This document shows, one piece after another, positions 1-6,569 of a stretch of 12,112 nucleotides of DNA. The notes beneath the pieces were generated by a model. The model was not told the origin of the DNA. It was given only the letters and a program-made list of their open reading frames with translations, and searched no databases. This DNA is from Thermoleophilia bacterium. Lineage in GTDB: Bacteria; Actinomycetota; Thermoleophilia; Gaiellales; Gaiellaceae. Every line of letters begins with the position of its first letter. The first letter of the stretch is position 1. The DNA lies in the NCBI GenBank assembly GCA_025927435.1, contig JAICLM010000037.1, positions 1-12,112 on the forward strand, given 5' to 3'. The translations under genes and the position numbers were made by a program.

Positions 1-1484
1 CCGCTTCCTGGCGGAGCGATGCGGGCGACGCGCGGGTGCGCAGTCCGCCAGTCCTCCGGGGAGAGCCGGGTCGTCGCCGCGGTGACCCCGTGGTACGCGT
101 TCTCGGTCACGAGGACCCCGTCGTGTCCAGTCACTTCGGACGCGAGACGCCAGGCGAGGTCGTTCGCCTCGCTGCCCGAGTTGACGAGCAGCACCGTGTC
201 GAGGGCGGCGTACGGGGGGAACGTGGCGAGCAACCGCTCGGCGAGCTCGACCAGCGGCTCGGTGAGGTACCTCGCGTTGGTCGCGCCGAGTCGCGTCTGG
301 CGGACGACGGCCTCCGTCACCCGCGGGTGGCAGTGCCCCACGACCGGGACGTTGTTGTACGCGTCGAGGAGCCGCCGCCCGTCGGGCTCGTAGATCCAGA
401 CGCCCTCGGCGCGCGCCGCGTGGACGGGGCGCGCGTACGTCAGCGGTGTCAGCAGCCCGCCGAACGCCGCGTCCCGCCGCCGTGCGAGCTGCGGCGTGGC
501 GTCCGGGTCGCGTAAGGCGCCGAGCTCGTGCGCGACCTCCGCCGGGTCGAGCCCGTCGAGCAGCTCTAGCAGGCGCCACGAGTCCGCGTCCCAGGCTTCG
601 ATGTACTCGGCGTTGTCGGGGAAGCGGCGGGCACGCCAGGCGCTGATCGAGACGATCGCTGCCAGCCGCGCTGCCACGAGATCGCCCAGCAGCTCGAGCT
701 CGAGCTGCTCCAGCGGCAGCCGGGACGTGAAGCCGTCGAGGGCGATCCGGGCGACCCGAAATGCGTCCTCGGTCGGGCGTCCCCGCAGGAACGAGGCAAG
801 TGCCACGGCTACGTCGGCCGCGAGCGCCGTGTGGCAGCAGTCGCCGAAGTCGAGGATCCCGCTCAGCCGGTCGTGCGGATCGAGCAGGAGGTTGTCGAGG
901 TTGAAGTCGCCGTGCACGACCTGGCCGCGCAGGCGGTCCCACTGCGGTGCCACGCGCTCGTCGTGCCGGTCGAGGACACGCGCGACGAGCGCCCGCCTCG
1001 TCGGGTCGGCGATCTCCTCGAGCAGCGGGCGCAGGCGCGGCGTGGCGCGGAGATTCCAGAGCAGCTCCCGGCCGGCGGCTGGGTGGAAGAAGGAGCGGAG
1101 CGCGACGCAGAGACGGGCGTGCACGCCGGCGATCTCCCGCACAGCGGCGTCGTCGAGCTCAGGCCCGCCCTTGTGGCCGTGCAGCCGCTCGAACAGGCGC
1201 ACCTGATGGCCGTCGAACGTCACGCGGGGCGCGAGCTGCCGGGCCACCGGCAGCTCCGGATCGACGGCGGCAACGTGGGCGATCGCCGCTTCCTCGAGGT
1301 CGAGCACGGCCTCGTCCTCGCCGGAGTTCGAGATCTTGAGGACTGCGCTCTTCAGGAGGAACGCCTGGTCGCGCTCGCTGCCGACCGCCGAAGCGGTGCC
1401 GTGGACGCCGAACACCTCCGCCGCGATCCGAGCGGCATCCTCGGCGGTGAACCGCGGCGGCACCGATTCGAGGACCGAGGTCAC
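1..1484 (-). CDS. APH-fold kinase fused to class III PLP aminotransferase/phospho-lyase (3' end cut by window edge)
   Basis: Read on the minus strand the frame is open from a GTG at 1484 to the window edge, giving 494 residues without a stop. Residues about 30-300 are an aminoglycoside-phosphotransferase/choline-kinase type domain: an N-terminal GSERDQAFLLK stretch, the catalytic loop HGDFNLDNLL (191-200) and the metal-binding DFGD (212-215). From about 335 a class III aminotransferase begins, with DAYNNVPVVGHCHP (374-387) and NSGSEANDLAWR (435-446); the PLP lysine lies beyond the window. Bacterial proteins of this build resemble the animal pair hydroxylysine kinase and phosphohydroxylysine/phosphoethanolamine phospho-lyase, so a kinase that phosphorylates an amino alcohol and a lyase that removes the phosphate is the likely pairing; the substrate is not readable. 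The start is chosen because a TACGAT box ends 7 nt before it and no Shine-Dalgarno is present. The frame stays open upstream, so a longer N-terminus is possible. It is transcribed divergently from the subtilase gene. Confidence 0.85.
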   Translation of the reverse strand, partial: MTSVLESVPPRFTAEDAARIAAEVFGVHGTASAVGSERDQAFLLKSAVLKISNSGEDEAVLDLEEAAIAHVAAVDPELPVARQLAPRVTFDGHQVRLFERLHGHKGGPELDDAAVREIAGVHARLCVALRSFFHPAAGRELLWNLRATPRLRPLLEEIADPTRRALVARVLDRHDERVAPQWDRLRGQVVHGDFNLDNLLLDPHDRLSGILDFGDCCHTALAADVAVALASFLRGRPTEDAFRVARIALDGFTSRLPLEQLELELLGDLVAARLAAIVSISAWRARRFPDNAEYIEAWDADSWRLLELLDGLDPAEVAHELGALRDPDATPQLARRRDAAFGGLLTPLTYARPVHAARAEGVWIYEPDGRRLLDAYNNVPVVGHCHPRVTEAVVRQTRLGATNARYLTEPLVELAERLLATFPPYAALDTVLLVNSGSEANDLAWRLASEVTGHDGVLVTENAYHGVTAATTRLSPEDWRTAHPRVARIAPPGS

Positions 1485-1497
1485 GCGAGAGATCGTA
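1485..1497 (-). promoter_or_regulatory. Putative leaderless -10 box of the kinase-aminotransferase gene
   Basis: On the minus strand TACGAT (1497-1492) is followed by 7 nt and then the GTG at 1484, with no purine-rich Shine-Dalgarno between. This is the usual layout for a leaderless actinobacterial gene (TANNNT, start of transcription at the start codon). No convincing -35 is visible. Confidence 0.4.
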
Positions 1498-1528
1498 GGC
1501 GCTCGAAATCCCTCGTCCGAGCGATTCG

Positions 1529-1548
1529 CCTCCCCCTTTAGCGGGAGG
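1529..1548. repeat. Inverted repeat with CCTTTAGC loop between divergent genes
   Basis: CCTCCC (1529-1534) pairs with GGGAGG (1543-1548) around the loop CCTTTAGC. It lies about 95 nt upstream of the subtilase start and 45 nt upstream of the divergent kinase-aminotransferase start. Similar short repeats with CTTT/AAAG in the loop occur at 5887-5902 and 8101-8161. It could be an operator or a 5' hairpin; the function is unknown. Confidence 0.4.
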
Positions 1549-1632
1549 ATCGCGCCCCGATGCTCGCCTACGTTCCGGCGACTGATTGGCGGCTACTGCG
1601 GCACGTTCTGCGGCATCAGGGCGGTCGCGGCA

Positions 1633-1638
1633 AGGAGG
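1633..1638 (+). promoter_or_regulatory. Strong Shine-Dalgarno that fixes the subtilase start
   Basis: AGGAGG, 5 nt before the GTG at 1644, is a near-perfect ribosome binding site. It decides in favour of GTG 1644 over the in-frame upstream candidate at 1560, whose extra 28 residues look nothing like a signal peptide. Confidence 0.8.
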
Positions 1639-1643
1639 TAGAC

Positions 1644-3218
1644 GTGGGGGCAAACCTCACCACGCGCGACGGTTCTCGATTCAGGACCTGGCGGTTGGCC
1701 ATTTTCGCCGTCGCCCTGGCGCTTGCAGTCGGCGGAATGCGCTCGGGCGCCTCGTGGGGCGCCTCCGCTTATGACCCGGCGAGCGACGGATATTCCATGC
1801 AGAACGTCACCGTCGGCGACGGCGTGCAGGCGTGGTGGAACGCCGGCTACACCGGCAAAGGCGTCGACGTGGCGGTCATCGACACGGGTGTCGCGCCGGT
1901 CGCGGGCCTGAACTCCCCCGGCAAGGTGCTCAATGGGCCCGACCTGTCGCTCGAGTCGCAGAACACGAACCTGCGGTACCTCGACACGAACGGCCACGGA
2001 ACGTTCATGGCCGGCCTGATTGCGGGCAACGACGGCCAGCCCGGCGGATACCGCGGAGTCGCCCCTGACTCGCGCATCGTCTCGCTCAAGGTCAGCGTCG
2101 CCGACGGCGGCGTGGACGTGAGTCAGGTGATCGCGGCCATCGACTGGGTCGTCCAGCACCGCAACGACAAGGGGCTGAACATCCGGGTCCTCAACCTCTC
2201 GTACGGCACGAACTCGACCCAGCCGTACAACGTCGATCCGCTGGCCTATGCGGTCGAGCAGGCCTGGAAGGCGGGCATCGTCGTCGTGGCGGCGGCCGGC
2301 AACTCCGGCTATCAGAAGGGCGCGAACTCGCAGCCCCTCGCCGATCCGGCCGACGACCCGCAGATCCTGGCGATCGGAGGAGCGGACACCATGGGGACGG
2401 CGACCCCGTGGGACGACACCGTCGCCTCGTACTCCGCCAACTCCGGTAGCTGCAGCTCCTCCTGCCGCGCGCCCGACCTGATCGCACCCGGGACGCACAT
2501 GCAGGGGTTGCGCGTTCCCGGTTCGTACATCGACCAGAACAATCCCGACGGCATCCTGGGCGATCGGTACTTCCGCGGCAGCGGGACGTCCGAGGCGACG
2601 GCGTTCGCGTCCGGGGCGATCGCGGATCTGCTGCAGCGCTACCCGCAGCTGACGCCGGACCAGGTGAAGGCGATGCTGAGCTCGGCCTGCGACAAGCTCT
2701 CGTCGTTCAACTGGAAGCAGCAGGGATGCGGCGAGCTCGACATGTCCAGGCTGCTGACCGCGTCGGTTCCGTCGGTGTTCGCATCGCTGCAGTACAACGC
2801 GCCCTCGACGGGTGTCGGGCCGCTCGAGGCATCGCGCGGTAGCGATCACATCTCCCTGGGCGGCGTCGTGCTCCAGGGCGAGCAGGACATCTTCGGGCAG
2901 CCCTTCAACTCGGTGGCGATGGCGGCGCTCGAGGCAGCCGGCTCGAGCTGGTCGGGTGGGATGTGGAACGGTTCCTCGTGGTCGGGCAGCTCGTGGAGCG
3001 GCTCGTCCTGGTCGGGAAGCTCGTGGAGCGGATCGAACTGGGGCGGATCGAGCTGGAGCGGCTCCAGCTGGAGCGGTTCCTCCTGGTCGGGTAACTCGTG
3101 GAGCGGTTCCTCCTGGTCGGGTAACTCGTGGAGCGGATCGAGCTGGAGCGGTTCGAGTTGGAGCGGTAGCAGCTGGTCCGGCGGATCATGGCTCGGGGCG
3201 AGCTGGGGCCGGAAATAG
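1644..3218 (+). CDS. Secreted S8 (subtilisin-family) serine peptidase with Trp-rich pentapeptide tail
   Basis: The protein has 524 residues from GTG 1644. A signal peptide is visible at about residues 1-42: a basic stretch containing RFRTWR, then the hydrophobic core LAIFAVALALAVGG. The catalytic domain spans about 60-375 with the triad Asp80 (VIDTG), His118 (NGHGT) and Ser316 (SGTSEATAFASG); the oxyanion Asn220 lies in AAAGNSG. The usual Met/Ala after the catalytic Ser is Glu here. No long inhibitory propeptide is evident. Residues about 433-522 are a low-complexity tail of SSWSG-type pentapeptides with Trp at 18 positions, always 5 apart. The protein should be exported; the tail may serve in wall binding, aggregation or adhesion, which is inference. 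The stop codon lies only 12 nt before the cyclic di-GMP enzyme gene, so the two are almost certainly cotranscribed. Confidence 0.92.
   Translation: MGANLTTRDGSRFRTWRLAIFAVALALAVGGMRSGASWGASAYDPASDGYSMQNVTVGDGVQAWWNAGYTGKGVDVAVIDTGVAPVAGLNSPGKVLNGPDLSLESQNTNLRYLDTNGHGTFMAGLIAGNDGQPGGYRGVAPDSRIVSLKVSVADGGVDVSQVIAAIDWVVQHRNDKGLNIRVLNLSYGTNSTQPYNVDPLAYAVEQAWKAGIVVVAAAGNSGYQKGANSQPLADPADDPQILAIGGADTMGTATPWDDTVASYSANSGSCSSSCRAPDLIAPGTHMQGLRVPGSYIDQNNPDGILGDRYFRGSGTSEATAFASGAIADLLQRYPQLTPDQVKAMLSSACDKLSSFNWKQQGCGELDMSRLLTASVPSVFASLQYNAPSTGVGPLEASRGSDHISLGGVVLQGEQDIFGQPFNSVAMAALEAAGSSWSGGMWNGSSWSGSSWSGSSWSGSSWSGSNWGGSSWSGSSWSGSSWSGNSWSGSSWSGNSWSGSSWSGSSWSGSSWSGGSWLGASWGRK
2943..3209 (+). repeat. 15-bp-periodic coding repeat: 18 Trp-centred pentapeptides
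   Basis: Pentapeptides of the form (S/G/N)-S-W-S-G run without a break to the end of the subtilase. All 18 Trp codons are in register at 15-nt spacing. Serine is written with several codons (TCG, AGC, TCC, AGT), so most units have diverged in DNA while the peptide is kept, which suggests selection on the protein. A few units vary (MWNG, NWGG, SWLG, SWGR). Confidence 0.9.
3071..3130 (+). repeat. Exact 30-bp tandem duplication inside the Trp-repeat tail
   Basis: Positions 3071-3100 and 3101-3130 are identical in all 30 bases, encoding two pentapeptides each. The other units differ at synonymous sites, so this is probably a recent slippage or unequal-exchange event and the tail length may vary between strains. 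Confidence 0.85.
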
Positions 3219-3219
3219 T

Positions 3220-3247
3220 GGGAGCGGCCGGTGGTCTTTAGCCGGCC
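3220..3247 (+). promoter_or_regulatory. Ribosome binding site and start-codon hairpin of the cyclic di-GMP enzyme gene
   Basis: GGGAG (3220-3224) stands 6 nt before the GTG at 3231 and overlaps nothing but the 12-nt spacer after the subtilase stop. GGCCGG (3226-3231) and CCGGCC (3242-3247) form a perfect 6-bp inverted repeat whose loop, TGGTCTTTAG, holds the last two bases of the start codon. Folding would hinder initiation unless ribosomes from the upstream gene open it. Confidence 0.5.
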
Positions 3248-5864
3248 TCTCCAGCTGCGTCGCGCGCCGGGCGGGGTCTTGCCCCCGCTCGGCGCGTCGG
3301 CGCGCGAGGCTCTTCGCGCGCCGCGCCGCGTCTGGGTCTTCAACGGGGTTCTCGCACTTGCGTGCGTGGTCGTGTGGATCGTGGCGATCGGTGGCCTCGA
3401 CGTCCCGGCGTTCGGCGACGGGCCGGTGCTCGCCTGGTACTGGCTCGCGCTCGGCTTCTACCTGGCCGAGGTTCTCGTGGTCCACCTCCAGTTCCGCAAG
3501 CAGGCGCACACGCTGTCGCTCACCGAGATCGGGCTCACCCTCGGTCTTCTGCTCGGGGCGCCTTCGCAGCTGCTGATCGGGCAGCTGGCGGGGACTTTCG
3601 TCGCGCTCGTCGTCAATCGACGGCGGAGCCAGCTCCGTCAGCTGGCCAAGTTCGCGTTCAACCTCGCCGAGCTGCCGCTCTGCAGCGGTATCGCGCTGAT
3701 CGTCTTCCGCTCGCTCGCCTCACCGGCCGACTCGGCCCCGCATCTGTGGGTGCTCGTCCTCATCGCCTGCGCGGTCGCCCACGTCGTCGGCATCCTGCTC
3801 GTCTCGACCGTGATCGCGATCGCGGAGGAGCGTCTCCAGGCGCCGCAGCTCGGGCGCACCCTCGTGACCTCGACACTCGGCGCCCTGGCCACTGCGTCGC
3901 TCGGTCTCTCAGTCGTGACGCTGCTCGAGGTTCGCCCCCTCGCCGTCCTTCTGCTCGTCGTGCCCGTCCTCGCCACCGTCGCGGCGTTTCGCGGGTACAT
4001 GGAGCAGCGGGAGCAGCGCGAGCACGTGGAATTTCTCTATGAGTCGATGCGCGCGACGCAGGGCGCGCCGGAGTTCGGCCTGGCCGTCGGGCAGCTTCTC
4101 GTCGCTGCACGCCGGCTGCTCCGCGCCGAGTACGCCGAGATCCTCCTCCTTCCGGCCTCGGACGAAGAGGGTCCGTTGCGCAGCGTCAGCGGTGCGGAGG
4201 GGGAGCTGCTCATGCACCCGGAGGAGCGGTTCTCGGCAGGGGACGCGGCCGCGTTCACGGAGGTCGCCTCGGCCGGCGCCGCGACGCTGCTCGCGCGGCG
4301 ACGGTCCACCCATGTCTTCGACACCTTTCTTCGCTCCCGCGGGCTCGAGGATGCGATCGTGGCTCCCCTCCGCGGCGAGGACCGGACGTTCGGGCTGCTC
4401 GTGGTCGGGGAGCGTCTCGGCGACGTCAGCACGTTCGACGAAACCGACGTCGAGCTGCTGGGAACCTTTGCCGGCCACGCGAGCATCCTGCTCGAGAACG
4501 GCCGGCTCGAGCATTCGCTCGCGCAGGTGACTCAGCTCAAGGAGCAGCTCCGCCACCAGGCGTATCACGATGCGCTAACCGGCCTGCCGAACCGGCTCAA
4601 CCTGCTCGAAGCGGTCGAGGACGAGCTGCAGCGCGGTGCCGGCGCGGCGGCTGTTCTCTACCTCGATCTGGACCGCTTCAAGAGCGTCAACGACACGTGG
4701 GGCCACGGCGCCGGCGACGAGCTGCTGTCCGAGTTCTCGCAGCGTCTCGGCAGCGCCATCCGCGCCCAGGATCTCGCCGCACGACTCGGCGGCGACGAGT
4801 TCGCCGTGCTCGTCCGCGACGTGGATGCGGAGGGCGCTGTCGCGGCGGCACGCCGCATGCTGGACGCGATCGACGGGACGTACAGGCTGAGCTGCGGCGA
4901 CGTCGCCTGCCACGTGAGCGTGGGCATCGCCGTCGGGGAGGCCGGCGTCACGAGCGGCGAGGACCTCATTCGCAACGCGGACATCGCGATGTACAGCGTC
5001 AAGCGCTCGGACCGGGCGTACACGCTCTACGAGGCGGACCTGCACGAGAGCCTTCGTGCCCAGCGGCAGCTTGCGCTCGATCTCGAGGCGGCGATCGAAC
5101 GCCGGGAGATTCTCGTCCACTTCCAGCCGGTCGTGCGCCTGGAAAATGCCGAGATCGAAGGCTTCGAGGTGCTCGCACGCTGGCCGCACCCGACCCGCGG
5201 TCTCCTCAACGCTGCGGAGTTCCTGCCGGCGGCCGAGGAGACGGGCCTCGCCGTCGACCTCGGGCGGCTCGTCCTTCACCAGACTCTCGAAGCTGCCCGC
5301 CGCTGGCCCAAGCACCTGAGCGTCTGGCTCAACGTCGCGGCGGCGGAGCTTGCCAACGAGCGTCTCGTCGACACGCTCGCCGAAGCGCTCAAGGGCTACG
5401 GCGTAGAGCCCAGCCGACTCGTGATCGAAGTGACCGAGTCGGGCGTGATCCAGGACAGCGACGGCGCACTCGTCGCGATGCGGCGGCTGCGCGAGCTGGG
5501 GGTGGGGCTGACGATCGACGACTTCGGCACGGGCTACTCGTCGCTGAGCCGGCTCGCGGAGTTCCCCATCGAGTCGCTGAAGATCCCGAAGCCGTTCGTC
5601 GACAAGCTCCTCGGCCAGGACGCCGACGAAGCGTTCGTCGACGCGATCCTGCGTCTCGGCGATTCGCTCGGCCTGGCGGCCGTTGCCGAGGGAATCGAGC
5701 ACCCCGCCCAGGCCGAACGCCTGCGGCAGATGGGCTGCCGCTTCGGCCAGGGCTATCTCTTCGGCCGGCCGGCCCCCGCCGAGGACGTGGAACGGCTGCT
5801 GTACCAGGAGGCGCAGGCGGCCAGGCCCCGTCTCGCTCTCGTTCCGGCCGTGCACAGCGCGTAG
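3231..5864 (+). CDS. Membrane GAF-GGDEF-EAL protein (cyclic di-GMP cyclase/phosphodiesterase)
   Basis: The protein has 877 residues. The N-terminal part (about 38-254) has six to seven hydrophobic segments, a MASE-like membrane sensor not assignable to a named family. A GAF-like domain follows (about 278-425), then a short helical linker. The GGDEF domain (about 440-605) has an intact GGDEF at 520-524 and an inhibitory I-site RAQD (511-514) five residues before it, so diguanylate cyclase activity with product inhibition is expected. The EAL domain (about 615-858) carries EVL in place of EAL (Glu646), Asn701, Glu733 (IEVTES), DDFGTGYS (763-770), Lys784 and Glu820 (AEGIE), so the known metal- and substrate-binding residues are kept and phosphodiesterase activity is plausible. 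LKIPKPFV replaces the common LKID-type motif. The start is set by a Shine-Dalgarno 6 nt upstream. It is coupled to the subtilase gene, which suggests cyclic di-GMP control of surface behaviour. Confidence 0.93.
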   Translation: MVFSRPLQLRRAPGGVLPPLGASAREALRAPRRVWVFNGVLALACVVVWIVAIGGLDVPAFGDGPVLAWYWLALGFYLAEVLVVHLQFRKQAHTLSLTEIGLTLGLLLGAPSQLLIGQLAGTFVALVVNRRRSQLRQLAKFAFNLAELPLCSGIALIVFRSLASPADSAPHLWVLVLIACAVAHVVGILLVSTVIAIAEERLQAPQLGRTLVTSTLGALATASLGLSVVTLLEVRPLAVLLLVVPVLATVAAFRGYMEQREQREHVEFLYESMRATQGAPEFGLAVGQLLVAARRLLRAEYAEILLLPASDEEGPLRSVSGAEGELLMHPEERFSAGDAAAFTEVASAGAATLLARRRSTHVFDTFLRSRGLEDAIVAPLRGEDRTFGLLVVGERLGDVSTFDETDVELLGTFAGHASILLENGRLEHSLAQVTQLKEQLRHQAYHDALTGLPNRLNLLEAVEDELQRGAGAAAVLYLDLDRFKSVNDTWGHGAGDELLSEFSQRLGSAIRAQDLAARLGGDEFAVLVRDVDAEGAVAAARRMLDAIDGTYRLSCGDVACHVSVGIAVGEAGVTSGEDLIRNADIAMYSVKRSDRAYTLYEADLHESLRAQRQLALDLEAAIERREILVHFQPVVRLENAEIEGFEVLARWPHPTRGLLNAAEFLPAAEETGLAVDLGRLVLHQTLEAARRWPKHLSVWLNVAAAELANERLVDTLAEALKGYGVEPSRLVIEVTESGVIQDSDGALVAMRRLRELGVGLTIDDFGTGYSSLSRLAEFPIESLKIPKPFVDKLLGQDADEAFVDAILRLGDSLGLAAVAEGIEHPAQAERLRQMGCRFGQGYLFGRPAPAEDVERLLYQEAQAARPRLALVPAVHSA

Positions 5865-5886
5865 CCGGGCGCCGGATTTCAGCAGA

Positions 5887-5902
5887 TCCCCCAAAAGGGG
5901 GA
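5887..5902. repeat. Inverted repeat TCCCCC-AAAA-GGGGGA downstream of the cyclic di-GMP gene
   Basis: A perfect 6-bp stem with a 4-nt loop starts 22 nt after the stop codon at 5864. There is no T-tract, so it is a poor intrinsic terminator. The segment ATCC-YCC-AAAGGGGGAGGC recurs in near-identical form on the minus strand around 1529-1550. Confidence 0.45.
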
Positions 5903-5985
5903 GGCCCACCGGGTCCGGGGCGCGGGATGATCAACTCGACTCCCGCTCGGGGCTGACGGCACCAACTCTGCGGCGGAGTTTGGAT

Positions 5986-6006
5986 GCGGCGGGCAATGCC
6001 CGCCGC
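5986..6006 (+). terminator. Putative terminator hairpin after the subtilase/cyclic di-GMP operon
   Basis: GCGGCGGGC (5986-5994) and GCCCGCCGC (5998-6006) form a perfect 9-bp GC stem with an AAT loop, followed by TTCGGCCTTT. It lies 121 nt after the operon and directly before the promoter of the next gene. The weak T-run is typical of high-GC actinobacterial terminators. It could instead be an upstream control element of the next gene. Confidence 0.5.
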
Positions 6007-6013
6007 TTCGGCC

Positions 6014-6050
6014 TTTCAAGGGACGATCAATCTGTCTAGAGTGACAGCCG
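6014..6050 (+). promoter_or_regulatory. Putative leaderless promoter of the COG4315 gene
   Basis: TTTCAA (6014-6019), a 17-nt spacer, TAGAGT (6037-6042), then 8 nt to the GTG at 6051. No Shine-Dalgarno is present, so the transcript probably starts at or next to the start codon. Confidence 0.45.
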
Positions 6051-6551
6051 GTGGCTACCTCGCGCATCCGGATTGGTCTCTGCGCCGCGCTCGTCATGGC
6101 GGTCGCCGGGCTGGCAGCCGCGTACGGCGGGTCGGACTCGAAGGCCGGCGTCGCAGGAGCGCGTCACGTACTCAAGTCCGCCACGGTGAAGACGCGCAAG
6201 ATCAGCAAGCTCGGCGTCGTCCTCGTCAACGGCCGCGGCCTCACGCTCTACATGTTCAAGCCCGACCACCGGAAGCGTGTGACCTGCAAGGGGTCCTGCG
6301 CCCGGGCCTGGCCGCCGCTGAAGCTGAAGAAGGGCCAGCGGCCCACGGCGGGCGGCGCGGCGAAGCAGAAGCTGCTCGGCTCCGACAAGAACCCGAGCGG
6401 CGGCCGCGTCGTCACCTACAACCGCTGGCCGCTCTACACGTACATCGGGGATTCGAAGCCCGGCCAGACGAACGGGCAGGCCACCAATCTCAACGGCGGT
6501 CTCTGGTACGTCCTCTCGCCCTCGGGCAAGGTCATCACGAAGAAGCGCTAG
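6051..6551 (+). CDS. Exported COG4315 / Lipoprotein_15 (PF03640) repeat protein
   Basis: The protein has 166 residues from GTG 6051. An N-terminal export signal is visible: RIRIG followed by a hydrophobic core to about residue 24. The rest matches the secreted repeat family COG4315, with both halves recognisable: LVNGRGLTLYMFKPD (58-72), Cys79 and Cys83 flanking CKGSC, CARAWPPL (83-90), then VTYNRWPLYTYIGD (121-134), PGQTNGQA (137-144) and LWYVLSPSGK (151-160). The biochemical role of the family is not known; members are secreted or lipid-anchored. Relatives usually carry a lipobox Cys just before GGS; here that position is Tyr25 (LAAAYGGSDS), so lipid anchoring is not predicted and release or N-terminal membrane anchoring is more likely. 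It converges on the minus-strand gene 12 bp away. The start is supported by the TAGAGT box 8 nt upstream. Confidence 0.87.
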   Translation: MATSRIRIGLCAALVMAVAGLAAAYGGSDSKAGVAGARHVLKSATVKTRKISKLGVVLVNGRGLTLYMFKPDHRKRVTCKGSCARAWPPLKLKKGQRPTAGGAAKQKLLGSDKNPSGGRVVTYNRWPLYTYIGDSKPGQTNGQATNLNGGLWYVLSPSGKVITKKR

Positions 6552-6569
6552 CGGCGTGCCGCGCTAGCG
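6546..6569. terminator. Putative bidirectional terminator shared by two convergent genes
   Basis: CGCTAGCG occurs at 6546-6553 and again at 6562-6569. The octamer is its own reverse complement, so the copies can form an 8-bp stem around an 8-nt loop. The left arm contains the TAG stop of the COG4315 gene and the right arm contains the stop of the minus-strand gene. Confidence 0.5.

Noticed and set aside
1..1484. Aminoglycoside resistance gene
   Set aside because: The APH fold is shared by many small-molecule kinases, and fusion to a class III PLP enzyme points to metabolism.
831..1541. Plus-strand open frame of 236 codons in the left part
   Set aside because: The minus strand in the same place encodes conserved APH-kinase and aminotransferase motifs in one continuous frame, so this is a shadow.
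1560..1643. Longer N-terminus of the subtilase from position 1560
   Set aside because: AGGAGG is placed ideally for GTG 1644, and the extra residues contain no signal peptide features.
1593..2849. 418-codon minus-strand open frame antisense to the subtilase
   Set aside because: It mirrors the GC-rich codon positions of a clear S8 peptidase; its peptide is Arg/Asp/Val-rich without any domain.
2943..3209. Direct repeats that could suggest a CRISPR array or microsatellite
   Set aside because: The 15-bp period is in frame, codes for pentapeptides, and has no spacer-repeat alternation.
4575..5909. 444-codon minus-strand open frame antisense to the GGDEF-EAL gene
   Set aside because: It lies opposite conserved GGDEF and EAL motifs and has low-complexity composition; a typical high-GC shadow.
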